A stretch of 64,000 nt of DNA from Blasia pusilla (GCA_050084515.1 CM114273.1:19344001-19408000); one strand, 5' to 3'. Positions 44,769 through 54,589 are shown, numbered from the stretch's first letter. Numbers and translations are program-made. The notes: generated from the letters alone by a model not told the origin.

Positions 44769-45416
44769 TGGAAATATTTTGGTACTTCTTGTCTCGTTGT
44801 TTGGATGCCATGAGTTAGCATGGGATCGTGCGTGTTTGTGTGTATATTTATCGACAACGATGTATGTTGTGTAGCAATGTGTATGCGCACGACAACTTTC
44901 ATGACTTTTTAGGATAGATCGAAGAGATCCAGTAGAGAGCCTTCGCGAGTAGAGGAGGACAAGATCAAGAGATCAAGGATGACCTGCTGAAGTCCCGAGA
45001 AATCTGAGAGAGCAGGTTTTCCCTTCGTTTCGGCTCATTTGGAGCCATATTAAGAAACTTACTACTTTGGGTCAGTTTCTATATTTGGTAGACTTGATTT
45101 TCCACTTTGCGAAGTGACCCTTGACCCGCTACATCATGTCAAGAGCCAAGGAGGTGACCTACGAGCATAGATTACCGAGGAGAGAGCTTGGGAGAGGGAA
45201 GGGGGTATACCTCAAGGAGAGAGAGCTTGAGAGCTCATTCTCTCTTTGTTGAACCTCTTGGCATGAGGCGGTAGAGCTATGGTCTTGCTTGCCTTGTGAG
45301 TGTTATCCAAGTCTCTCGTTAGGAGAGTGGGTTTGGTTTGACATTGAGAGAGACATGTGAGAGTGCACATAGTTGAGACCTATGGTGTCGAGAGAGATTG
45401 GATCTACTTGATTTAT
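44769..45416 (+). repeat. 3' LTR of copy B
   Basis: 648 bases from TGGAAATATTTTGG to GGATCTACTTGATTTAT, directly followed by the LTR of copy C. It starts right after the polypurine tract. It contains GAGACCCGAGAAA..AGCAGG and GCCATATTAAGAAACTTACTA (possible TATA-like CATATTAAG). Similar to the neighbouring LTR at most positions. Confidence 0.8.
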
Positions 45417-46046
45417 TGGAGATATTTTGATACTTCTTTTCTGGTTTTTTGGATGCCATGAGTTAGCATGGGATCGTGCGTGTTTGTGTGTATATGTGTC
45501 GACAATGACGTATGTTGTGTAGTGATACATATGGTGTCACGATTATTAGGATAGATCGGTGGGATCTAGCAGAGCGTCTGGACGATAGTGGAGGACAGGC
45601 CCAGGAGGTTGAGGATGACCTGTCGAGACCCCGAGAAACCTGAGAGAGCAGGTTTCCCCTTTGTTTCGGCCCATTTGGAGCCACATATAGAAACTTACTA
45701 TTTCCGGTAAGTTTCTATGTTGGGGATAGTTGACTTTCCACTTTGGGAAGTGGCCCTTGACCCGCTACAGCAGGTCAAGAGCCAAGGAGATGACCTGCGA
45801 GCATAGGTTATCGATGAGAGGACTTGGGAGAGGGAAGGGGGTATACCTCCAAGAGAGAGCTTGAGAGCTCATTCTCTTTTTGTTGAACCTTTTGGGATAA
45901 GGCGGCGGAGCTATGGTCCCTTGCCTTGTGAGTGTAACCCAAGCCTCTCATTAGGAGAGTGGGTTTGGTTTGACATGAGAGAGAGTGCACACCTTTGAGA
46001 GCTATGGTATGAGATTGTGTAGAGAGAGATTGGATCTTACTTTACA
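45417..46046 (+). repeat. 5' LTR of copy C
   Basis: 630 bases from TGGAGATATTTTGATAC to GGATCTTACTTTACA, with TG and CA ends. It abuts the copy B LTR with no spacer. Downstream begins the leader of copy C. No clear tRNA primer binding site was seen after it. Confidence 0.8.
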
Positions 46047-47690
46047 AAGAGAGAATGAAAGAGTGAGAGAGCTTCATGGGGGAGCTCGCTGGTCACTTGC
46101 TGTTTTTGCAGGTTGGGGACCGTGTTCCCAGTTCAGCCGCTCATGAGAGTGCTCACAGGAGCAAGGGCTGCTTTGATTGTTCTTTGCAGTTGCTGATTTT
46201 TCGTGTGGAAGAGTGGCATGCGGAAGCGCTGCCCAATTTCTGATAGGGATTGATTATGGGGGCGGGTTGCCCCATGCCAGCGCTCTCGGGAGCACCATGT
46301 AGCTTGTTGATTTGTATTTTTACAGGTTTTACATTTTCATTGGGAGAAATTAGTGCGAAAGCGCTGTCAAATTTTGTGAAGGAGAAAGAGATCTTGGGCT
46401 TTACAACGGTCCCTGTAAGTTTTTATTGGAATGTCCGATTCTAAATAATTTTTGATATTGTTGTAGATCGTGAAGTTCTGCACGTTGTGCAACAAACAAA
46501 TTGCAATTTAGAGTTGCAAGCAAAAATTTATGGTCAATCTTGCAAAAACTGCCATTGCTAAGCGATTTTTAGGGTTAAATTGTTCAAACCCTAAATCAGC
46601 CGCCACGCTGGTGGCGGCCGTCGCCGTCATAGTCACAATCAACAATCCGCCATTGACGATCAACCGTCACCGTCAATGGTCAACCATCACCGTGAATGGT
46701 CAACTGTCACTGTCACCGTTACCGGTCGGCCGTCACCATCAACGGTCCACCGTCTGTTTTCCACCCTTTGGTTGCCATTGCCGCCATTATGGAATGGAGG
46801 GTCTTCCACGACGTTCGTTGATTCTCTGACTTGCGTCGCTACCATGTAGTTTGTTTTGGCCACAACCGTCATCGCAGTTTCGTCATCAACCAATGATGGC
46901 AGATGACCTCTGGTTATGGTGTTTGAGTTTTGATTTCATGCTGCTATGTTGTGATTGGAAGTCGCTTGACGATGATTGAGTACCGTGCCGTCACGCCCGT
47001 AGCCGCAATGTGCCGCCGATTGCTGCGCCGTGCCGCTCATGGCCGTACCGCACCGTCTCGATCGCGGAACCGCTCCTTCACTAAGGAGCAGAGCGTGTGA
47101 ATTGCTGATTGAGGAGGGTCTGGCGCCGAGTGCCGCACGCCATTTCCGAGTGTCGTGTTGTTTATAGCTGTTCTGTGCCGCCAATACCGCACCGGACCGC
47201 TCGACCTGCACCGCACATTGAGGAGGTTGATCAGCGTTAGTATGAGAGGAGTACAACTTGCTGATTGGAGGAGTTGTCTTCACAACCAAGTTGTGGTCGA
47301 GATTTTCAATTGCTAATGAGCGACATCGACATGTGTTCACGTTACCCATTCTGGTCCTTTACCCTGCACATGTGAGGGATTTTGGGATTTGGGTAGTTTA
47401 TTTGGGGATATTGGGTTGTGTGGATGCTGAGAGCATGATTCATGTATGTGGTTTAGGGAACATAGACCTGTGTGGGATGTCCGGAGTTGAGGGTAGATTT
47501 TCGATGAGATGATAGCCTGGTTGATTTTCCGCACCACGCCGCATGTTGCCGCACGTACACATCTCGGGAAGGGAGAGCGTAGATCGAGTGCCGCATGTTT
47601 GGGATGAGTAATTGAGGGATTACTCGTGAGGTTGAGAGTGATCGGGTGAGAGGGGCACAAGGGTCATCACGGCGTCCATTTGAGACTTTG
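46047..47690 (+). other. Leader of copy C with short tandem repeats
   Basis: No gene. At about 46650-46750 a unit of about 20 bases (CAATGGTCAACCATCACCGT-like) repeats four to five times. At 46980-47060 there are GCCG/TGCCGC-rich runs. Like the leader of copy A this leader is long (about 1.6 kb) and repeat-laden. Confidence 0.7.
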
Positions 47691-48660
47691 AGAGGTGAGG
47701 TGGTGAACCCGAGAGTAGCTCTAGAGGTTTCACGCGGAGTGGCGCGAGGTTCTGAGGGTCTCCACGTGAGGGACCATCTCGACCTCCTTTCGAGTGTCAT
47801 CGTCAGATGAGGGGAAGGGTGTAGAGGAGTTTGTGAGCACATCGCCATACATTGTGAGTGGTCCTACCAGTCGGGTGTACGAGATGGACGACCCGGGTAG
47901 AGGAATGCGTAGGTTTTCAGGTGCAGTAGGCACAATTGAGTTGCACAATTTCATAGCATAGTTTAGGAGTTGGTGCGACTCCCAACGGGCCAAGAACTCT
48001 AGAGAGTTCAACCTGTTTACAACATGGAATGGTATGTTCCAGAATTTAGAGGGGGCTCCCATGGACGATTACCATGAGTTCTCTCAGAGATAAGCACGTG
48101 AGATCGAGGCGTGGAGGCTCTACTATGACCCACATTATGTGTCATGGACGGAGCCGTTCCTAGATGAGGAGAAGGAGTCAGGAGAGGCTACTTCCTCTTC
48201 CACTAGTGACGTTTTAGGAGGGGTCACTCGCACTGGAGCACTTGCGGTTGAGTTCTTTGGTGAGTTGAGGGCGAGCTACCAAGGGGTATGGACAGAGAAG
48301 TTAAGGAGCATACACGACTTCCAGAGATGTCTAGGTGAGAGTTTGCGTGAGATGGCTGGACCAGACCCTACCGATACGGGATGGCTGGGATGCCTGCTCA
48401 GATACAATAGCTACAGGAGCAGATTGCCGTTATGGCTAGACGGATCCGTGGCATCGACATCATATGGAGCAGCCAGAGATATGGAGGATCTTGGTTGGAT
48501 GTGTGGGGTTGCCCATATGGAGGCCGCCGGAGTTGTGATACATGGAGTAGCCGCAAAGTTGGATCCAGCGAGGGAAAGCCAGAGAACAGAAAAGGCTTCC
48601 TCAGTCTTTCACGTTGTCCGAAGCGATGAGGACCCCATCGATGGCTCCTCATCAAAGTTC
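47691..48660 (+). pseudogene. Gag of copy C, nucleocapsid deleted
   Basis: The frame at about 48010-48675 contains FNLFTTWNGMFQNLEGAPMD and IHDFQRCLGESLREM, aligned with copy A capsid. After GESLREM the sequence jumps to a region that in copy A follows the zinc knuckles (RDMEDLGWMCGVAHMEAAGV). The ESLREA-to-knuckle part is missing, about 0.6 kb. An in-frame TAA at about 48090 and a frame change also occur. Confidence 0.75.
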
Positions 48661-49440
48661 CTGGAGAGTTGGTGATGTTGTTGGTGTGCAGGCATGGAGG
48701 GCGATAGGAGAAGTGAGTGCGACGACTCCTATTGTTGATGCTCATGAGGGGCATGTGTCAAGCACGTTGTTGGGGGCGGCCAGCGTTGTGTATTGCACTC
48801 CTTTATTTTTTGCTTCCGATGTTATGACGTTGGGGGGTACGCCCGCCGAGGCTTTTCCGCTGGCTGCTTCACTATGTGAGTGCGAAGTTGGAGTTCCTGC
48901 ATCACGTTGAGAGGTGATTGCAGAGGAGTTGATAGACCTGCCCTTGGAGCGGATGCTCCGGCCGTCCACGTCAGATTCATGGCAGGCTGCGGCTGCTAGG
49001 ATGGCGGAGATGTCCACTAGACCCGCGATAGAGTGTGCCATGGCTTCTCCTGGTGTTGTGTTGTTGGATTACCAAGGAGAGGTCTTCCAGTTGATGAGTC
49101 CCAGAGGTAGAGCTTTTAGTCCGTAGGGTGTCTTGTTGGATTCAGGAGCGCAACCCCTGATATTGGGGAAAGCTTCATTCAGAGGATTGGGCTTGACGAG
49201 GGCCAATCTGAAACGTTGTCCATTCCGGATACAGACATCCTTGGGTGGAGCGAGTACCACATAGTATATCATCCGATAGAAGATCGTGGTGAGGATTCGC
49301 CTGGGACATCCATCAGATGAGTCCGTGGTGCGAGCCAAGGCGATAGTGACTGATGTAGAGTCCTACGACATCTTGGTTGGTGGAGCAGTGTTATACTCGA
49401 TGGGGTTTTCCCTGTATTATTGGGAGGAATCAGTGTCCTA
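48614..49440 (+). pseudogene. Gag linker and aspartic protease of copy C
   Basis: Frames 48614-48910 and 48914-49126 carry the linker (SEAMRTPSMAPHQSSW) and approach the protease. The catalytic stretch VLLDSGAQPLILGKA is at about 49130-49170 with an intact Asp-Ser-Gly. SYDILVGG at 49357 is the C-terminal half. At least two stops interrupt the frame, and protease is then followed by the methyltransferase linker. Confidence 0.75.
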
Positions 49441-50870
49441 CATGCCATGATGAGCTAATTAGCTCATTACCCATTCGATTTATAGGTGCATTGATCAAGC
49501 GACGGCTAGGAGAGGTGGTGACCTTAGCAGCATTAAGTAGTGCCATCACTTGGCCTAGTGATTTGATTGAGGGACATGTCCATGCAGAGAAAACTCCCAT
49601 TCCTGATATTTCTATGGAGAGGAGTGTTATGGTAGCCGCATCATTCCGTGGAGGAGAGCTTCCGTTGTGGGGCTCGATTGAGGAGCTTTGACGATTGCCA
49701 GATGAGCACGTGCAGACCGCCTGGAGGGAGGCGTTTGCACCGGAGCGTGCAGGGTCTGAGGAACCTGAGGTAGCAGGGAGTGCTACCATGACACCCTTGG
49801 ATACCACACCCATTGTATGGTGTATCTTGGAGGAGGGTATTCGAGTGTTAGATCTCTTTGGAGAGATTAGCACCGGGTTAGCTGTTGTTTTGCAGGCAAG
49901 AGTGCAAGTGCAGCAATATGTGTATGTGGAGAGTGATGATGTTGCGAGGCGCATCTCACTACGACATGTGGCGCAGTAACGCCTATGTTTTCCCGACTTA
50001 TTGTCTGCGTCCGCGGTATAGGGATACCAGAGTTCCCTACCGAGGGATATTTCGTTGTTGGGGGCGCAGGACTTAGAGCGGGTAGGGACGATTCATTTGG
50101 TCATTTTTGGTTGGCCATGTCAGGTCTAATCGAGTGTTGGACAAGGCAGCGGGTTGGCTGACACTCGGTCTAGGTTGTTTTGGGAGATGTTGAGGGTCTT
50201 ACAGTAGTTGCAGGAGCACCAGTCTCGTTCTCCAAGCCTACACTATGGAGAATGTGCCGATCTTAGGAGACTCGAGATCACGGATGGTGACGAGTGCTCA
50301 TTATGTGTGTGTGTGGATCGGCCCAGCAGTGTTCTTGGATGCGGCGAGTGTAGGTTCTAGAGCCCATCGCCCGCATCTATGGTGGACCAACTTGGTGCCC
50401 AATGCGGTGTTACGGAGGGCGTATGTGAGAGTGGAGCGCCCTTCCCATTTGTTAGTGGATTCTATTGTGGATCCAGGTCGTCAATGATAGGCAGTGAGGC
50501 ACGATGATCAACCACCGTTGATTGTGGTCAAAAGGGTAGGTAGGCCGCGGGCAGCCTTGCCCATGTTTGTGAGTTTTCCCGCTTCCTATGCATACAAGGA
50601 GGCCGATCCTGGCTTGGTTTGGAATGACCAGGTTCAGCAGTTGGCGGAGCCCAACGCCGACGAGAGAGAGCGAGCGATGGGATTTCCCACAAGAGTGACA
50701 GTAGTACCATGAGTGTCAGAGGCATCACGACGCCATGTTTTGGGTCACGCGATGGACCTGAACTGCTTGCAATGGATCCTCAGCTTGGGAGTGGCTGAGC
50801 CGCTCCATATGAGATTGTGACAGATCACAACGGTTGCGTTGGTGAGCCCCATGCCTACCAAGACGGTGGA
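49441..50870 (+). pseudogene. C5 cytosine methyltransferase of copy C, multiply broken
   Basis: Same position and motifs as copy A. VLDLFGEISTG (49842-49876) is motif I with Glu in place of the second Gly. YVESDDVA is motif II. TIHLVIFGWPCQ at about 50090-50123 holds the catalytic Cys (50118-50120) but is followed by a TAA. MENVPILG (50245) has the motif VI ENV. HRPHLWWTNLVP (about 50365) and ERAMGFP (50670) fit motifs VIII-IX, and AMDLNCLQWI fits motif X. The pattern of stops and frame changes means no product is likely. Confidence 0.85.
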
Positions 50871-51129
50871 GGCAGTGGTTGGGGGCGAGACCGGAGGAGA
50901 TCTACACACTAGGGGAGATCGGGAGAGAGACCCTTAAACTTCTTGGGATGTTTTGCAGGTACGCCACGAGATGATAGCCACAACATTGAGCATGGTTCCA
51001 CGCACTGCATATGGAGGAGATCAGAGTTTGTAGTTGGCTGCAGGAGAGCCGCCGAGTGTTGTTGTTCAAGACGGGGTTGCACTATAGCAACCACCGATAC
51101 CCGCGCCGGAGAGTCCTACCATAGTCACG

Positions 51130-52116
51130 ATGGAGACTTGGGAGCCAGATATTGGCCGTAAGTTGATAGGAGGAGAGTGGCGCCGGATACATCAGTTCCT
51201 GAGGAGTTATAAGAGCTGCTTTGCGTTTAGCATGGAGGATTTGGGTATGCTGAAGGGACCAGGGATCCGCATTGAGTTGTTGAGTGATACGTCGATCTTC
51301 CGACGAACTTATAAGTTTAGTGATATGGAGAGGGCTCTGATTCAGAGTAGGAGCCAGGACTTGGTTGGAGCAAGACTAGTGGTGATGTCGCATGGGGAGT
51401 ATGCATCTGCCACTGTCATGCCCGCCAAGAAGGATGTGCATGGCAACTGGACGGATAGGCGGCTGTGTGGGGATTACCAACCTATCAATCGGCAAATGAA
51501 GTCCGATAGGTATGCCATGCCCACCCCTGAGGAGATCTTTGATGCGATTGGTCATGCAAAGGTCTTGAATTCATTGTTTTTGCGAGGCGGATACCATCAG
51601 CTGCCTATCAAATTGGAGGACAGGCTGAAGACGGCATTTTGGGGCATTGATTCTAAGGGGAAGGATTTTTGGTACCAGTGGCGGTTTTTACCATTTGGGT
51701 TAAACAACGCCGTGGTTGAGTGTCAAAGGGTCATAGATAGCATCTTGGGTGGTCTGGATTTTGCTAGGTGTTATATTGATGACATCGTAGTCTTTAGCAA
51801 CACGGTTGAGGAGCATGAGCGACATCTAGAGGAGGTGTTTCAACGATTGCAATTACATGGGCTGAAGCTACATCCAGGCAAGTGCAAGTTCTTCTATGAC
51901 CAAATTGATTACTTGGGTCATACAATATACCCAAGGGGCCTTGGTGTTCAGCAGACGAAGGTAGAGGCTATCTCACGCATTCCACGCTCTACAGATGTGA
52001 GCCATGTTCGCGCATTTATGGGATTGGCGAACTTCTATCGGCAATACGTCAAGGGATTTAGTTCTATTACGAAGCCATTGACCTTGGTGACCAAGGTGGA
52101 TCACAAGTGGCACTAG
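51130..52116 (+). CDS. Reverse transcriptase of copy C, intact 328 residues
   Basis: A single open frame covering the gypsy RT: METWEPDIG start, RRLCGDYQPINRQMKSDRYA, PTPEEIFDAIGHAKV, then GGYHQLPIKLED, FLPFGLNNAVVECQRV and the catalytic box RCYIDDIVVFS at about 51766-51798, then the thumb and connection (LGHTIYPRGLGV, MGLANFYRQYVKGFS). The YIDD pair is intact. It synthesises DNA from the element RNA. It stops at TAG 52114-52116 just before the RNase H start, where the frame otherwise continues (ADEQEQAFQLL). The start coordinate is an internal Met, as the protein is part of a polyprotein. Confidence 0.9.
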   Translation: METWEPDIGRKLIGGEWRRIHQFLRSYKSCFAFSMEDLGMLKGPGIRIELLSDTSIFRRTYKFSDMERALIQSRSQDLVGARLVVMSHGEYASATVMPAKKDVHGNWTDRRLCGDYQPINRQMKSDRYAMPTPEEIFDAIGHAKVLNSLFLRGGYHQLPIKLEDRLKTAFWGIDSKGKDFWYQWRFLPFGLNNAVVECQRVIDSILGGLDFARCYIDDIVVFSNTVEEHERHLEEVFQRLQLHGLKLHPGKCKFFYDQIDYLGHTIYPRGLGVQQTKVEAISRIPRSTDVSHVRAFMGLANFYRQYVKGFSSITKPLTLVTKVDHKWH

Positions 52117-52641
52117 GCGGATGAGCAAGAGCAAGCATTTCAGTTGCTCAAGGACAAGTTGACGTCCGCGCCCATCTTGCGGAGACCGATCACGGGGCGT
52201 CCCTTCCAGTTGCACACAAATTGGAGCATGTTGGGGCTTGGAGCAGTGCTCACCCAACATGATGATGAGGGTAGAAAATTCATGGTGGCTTATGCTAGCC
52301 GCTCGAACAACGCTGCAGAGGCTAAGTACAGCTTGAATGAGGGTGAGTGCTTGGCTGCAGTGTGGGCTGTCGCGAATTTCAGGTGTTACTTATTCGGAAA
52401 CACCTTTACCATCATCACTAATCATCAACCACTGAAGTGGTTGATAGAGTCCGACAAGCTTACAGGGAAGCTTGCAAGATGGGCTTTGTTGTTTCAGGAG
52501 TATGATTTTCAGGTGGTACATAGACCTGGGACGCTCAACCAGGATGCAGATGGGTTGAGTCGTAACCCATGCCCGAGTCAACGAGATGCGACTGGAGCTC
52601 GATGGCATGGAGAGAGTGATGAGGAGTCAGTACTAGGATGA
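52117..52641 (+). CDS. RNase H of copy C
   Basis: The frame with FQLHTNWSMLGLGAVLTQHD, EGECLAAVWAVANFRCYLFG and NHQPLKWLIESDKL is the RNase H domain that pairs with RT 51130-52116. The first catalytic Asp is Asn here (HTNWS against HTDWS in copies A and B), which would impair activity. It ends at a TGA where copy B has a Trp codon. Confidence 0.85.
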   Translation, partial: ADEQEQAFQLLKDKLTSAPILRRPITGRPFQLHTNWSMLGLGAVLTQHDDEGRKFMVAYASRSNNAAEAKYSLNEGECLAAVWAVANFRCYLFGNTFTIITNHQPLKWLIESDKLTGKLARWALLFQEYDFQVVHRPGTLNQDADGLSRNPCPSQRDATGARWHGESDEESVLG

Positions 52642-52684
52642 CACGCGTCAACCTATTTAGGCATGTTGGCTATGGACAGCCAGA

Positions 52685-53148
52685 GTGGAGACTTCGATTG
52701 CGAGGTCTAGTGGAGAGTCATTGGATCCTGAGGCCAGTGAGGAGACAACAGGTGGCCGAGATATTCATGATGATGGAGTAGTCTTGGAGTACCCTCGTAT
52801 TGGCAGCGTTGCGAGCACCGTGGGTGCTAGAGAGCGGGATCGGATCCTACAGCGGGCCAGACAATTCCGTTGGGAGGGGACACATCTTTTTTAAGGGTTT
52901 GGGAGGATGGCAGAGTACGTGTAGTGCCGTATCCTTTGCAGAGAGCATGACTTATGCAACATGCCCACGAAGAGCTGGATCACTTTGGAGTGAAGCGAAC
53001 GTACAGCTTGCTCCACATTCAGTATTGGTGGCGAGGCATGCCGACTGACGTTGAGCAGTTTTTTGCCAGGTGCATAGTGTGTGATCGAGTCCGAGCATCG
53101 TTCAATGCTCGACTCCAAAGTTGCATCCATTACCGATCATGGGTTTAG
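52685..53148 (+). pseudogene. Integrase N-terminal zinc-binding region of copy C
   Basis: Frame 52685-52894 is linker with RILQRARQFRWEGTHLF. After a frame change, 52954-53148 shows QHAHEELDHFGVKRTYSLLH and QYWWRGMPTDVEQFFARCIVC, giving the HHCC pattern of the integrase N-terminus (His, His, then Cys-x2-Cys). The frame change near 52895 breaks the polyprotein. Confidence 0.8.
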
Positions 53149-54182
53149 GGTATAGATGGAGTTTGGATTTTGCAGGACCTTTGCTTTTGACGGAGCGCCA
53201 CAGTCGTTATGTGTTGGTGATGGTCGAGCACTTCTCGAAGTGGATCGAGTTGGTTGCATTGCCTAACAAAGCGAGTGAGGGAGTAGCTTATGCCTTCCTT
53301 GACAGGGTGCTGAGTCATTATGGCGCACCGGCTGAGGTGTTGACAGAGCAGGGTACCGAGTTTTGTGGTGAGTTCCAGGCCTTGTGTGATCAGGCGTTGA
53401 TCGACCACCGCACGACTTCGCGAGATCACCCCGAGGCGGATGGATTAGCGGAGAGAGTTGTGCAGACGGTAAAGAGGGGTTTACGCAAGTATGGCTTGCA
53501 AAGAGGTCACCTAGGAGATTGGGGCCTTGAGTTGCCATGGTTGGCGATGGGATACAGATTCAGTAGGCAGGAAGGCATCCTTAGCGTCTTTTTCACCGTA
53601 CTACTTTATGGCCGAGAGCCAGATTTACCTGCGGCCATTTGTCGAGATGCTAGTGAGGTGCTGGACTTTGATGACCCAGATGTATGGATGCGAGCATGTT
53701 CTCAGAGGGCTGAGTTGTTTCGGAGAGTGATGCCCATGGCGTTTGAGAACTTGGCGATTGCGCAGCATTGGGATACGTTGAGGTATGCGACTATTCGGGG
53801 TGGTGGTTATCAACCAACTATCCGGAGGTTTCATCAGGGAGATTATGTCTACTTGCAGCAGACGACACCGACGACGTTGGATGTGACTGCGGGGCGCACT
53901 ATCCTGAGAGTGTCTGACGTTTTGCCATCCGGTGTTCTCTTGTTGGAGGGACGCGATGGTATGGTATGGAAGGACCATGTGCGTAATTGTGCGCCATGTC
54001 ACCTTCCTAACATTGATGGTACAGTAGATCTGAGCTTAGCAGTAGTTCCTGCAGGCTTGCCTTGTATGTTGTGTGGTTTTGCTCGTGGTGCGGCCACCAT
54101 GCTAGTCTGTGATGGATGTTTGAGAGGTTGGCATATGGCATGTCTGACGCCACCTCTCATTAGGGTTCCTCGGGGACGATGA
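53121..54182 (+). CDS. Integrase core and C-terminal PHD finger (copy C)
   Basis: A 353-residue frame. WSLDFAGPLLL holds the first catalytic Asp, EVLTEQGTEFCGEFQALC has Glu (53346-53348) at the second catalytic position where gypsy integrases usually have Asp, and HPEADGLAERVVQTVKRGL has the final Glu. After the core comes a basic C-terminal domain (RRFHQGDYVYLQQT, GVLLLEGRDGMVWKDH), then CAPCHL, and the PHD finger MLCGFARGAATMLVCDGCLR with GWHMACLTPPLIRVPRGR. This is a textbook PHD spacing (Cys-x2-Cys, CDGC, HMAC). A TGA follows where Trp is expected, and CPRC lies just beyond it. No chromodomain is seen. Confidence 0.9.
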   Translation: MHPLPIMGLGYRWSLDFAGPLLLTERHSRYVLVMVEHFSKWIELVALPNKASEGVAYAFLDRVLSHYGAPAEVLTEQGTEFCGEFQALCDQALIDHRTTSRDHPEADGLAERVVQTVKRGLRKYGLQRGHLGDWGLELPWLAMGYRFSRQEGILSVFFTVLLYGREPDLPAAICRDASEVLDFDDPDVWMRACSQRAELFRRVMPMAFENLAIAQHWDTLRYATIRGGGYQPTIRRFHQGDYVYLQQTTPTTLDVTAGRTILRVSDVLPSGVLLLEGRDGMVWKDHVRNCAPCHLPNIDGTVDLSLAVVPAGLPCMLCGFARGAATMLVCDGCLRGWHMACLTPPLIRVPRGR

Positions 54183-54308
54183 ATGTGTCCCAGATGTACA
54201 TAGAGGAGATACTAGGTAGGTTTCGATTCGGAATTTTTTTGTGACATGGATGACAGGAAGGCGACTAACGATGGGGCCAAATGAGCACCTGGCCTTTCTG
54301 CTGGCGAT
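54183..54308 (+). other. PHD end and 3' untranslated tract of copy C
   Basis: MCPRCT follows the TGA at 54180-54182 and completes the finger if the stop is a Trp mutation. The tract is shorter than in copies B and D, and the polypurine tract is deleted (CTGGCGAT remains). Confidence 0.65.
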
Positions 54309-54424
54309 TGGAGATATTTTGGTACTTCTTGCCTCTGTGTATGGATGCCATGAGTTAGCATAGGATTGTGTGTGTGTTCGATGACAACGATGTATGTTGT
54401 GTAGCAATGTGTATGCGAACGACA
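54309..54424 (+). repeat. Truncated 3' LTR of copy C
   Basis: Starts TGGAGATATTTTGG and matches the first part of the LTRs at 44769 and 45417, ending at GCGAACGACA. The GA-rich remainder is absent. The break is at the same place where the two parts of the LTR are swapped in the unit at 38212-38858. Confidence 0.75.
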
Positions 54425-54589
54425 ATCTCAATGATCTTTGTGAGCATTTTGGAAGGGCCCTGGGAAGGTCATTTGCAACCTGTTCTAGTGAATCTAAGAG
54501 TTGTGAATTGAAACATGATTTTTAGTCATTTAAGCTGAGCCTCATGGCCACCACATAGTGGAAAGCTAAAAACTTTCAAGATTTGTGGG

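Larger units (their letters stand above)
45417..54424 (+). mobile_element. MTase/PHD gypsy copy C, nearly full length
   Basis: About 9.0 kb: 5' LTR, leader, gag (zinc knuckles deleted), protease, methyltransferase, RT, RNase H, integrase with PHD, 3' untranslated tract, and a 3' LTR reduced to its first 116 bases (54309-54424). The best copy for RT, RNase H, integrase and PHD. The methyltransferase part is broken by several stops, so the copy is not autonomous. Confidence 0.9.

Noticed and set aside
45417-54424. Chromodomain at the integrase C-terminus of the MTase/PHD family
   Set aside because: The residues after the integrase C-terminal domain form a PHD pattern; no chromodomain aromatic cage pattern is visible.
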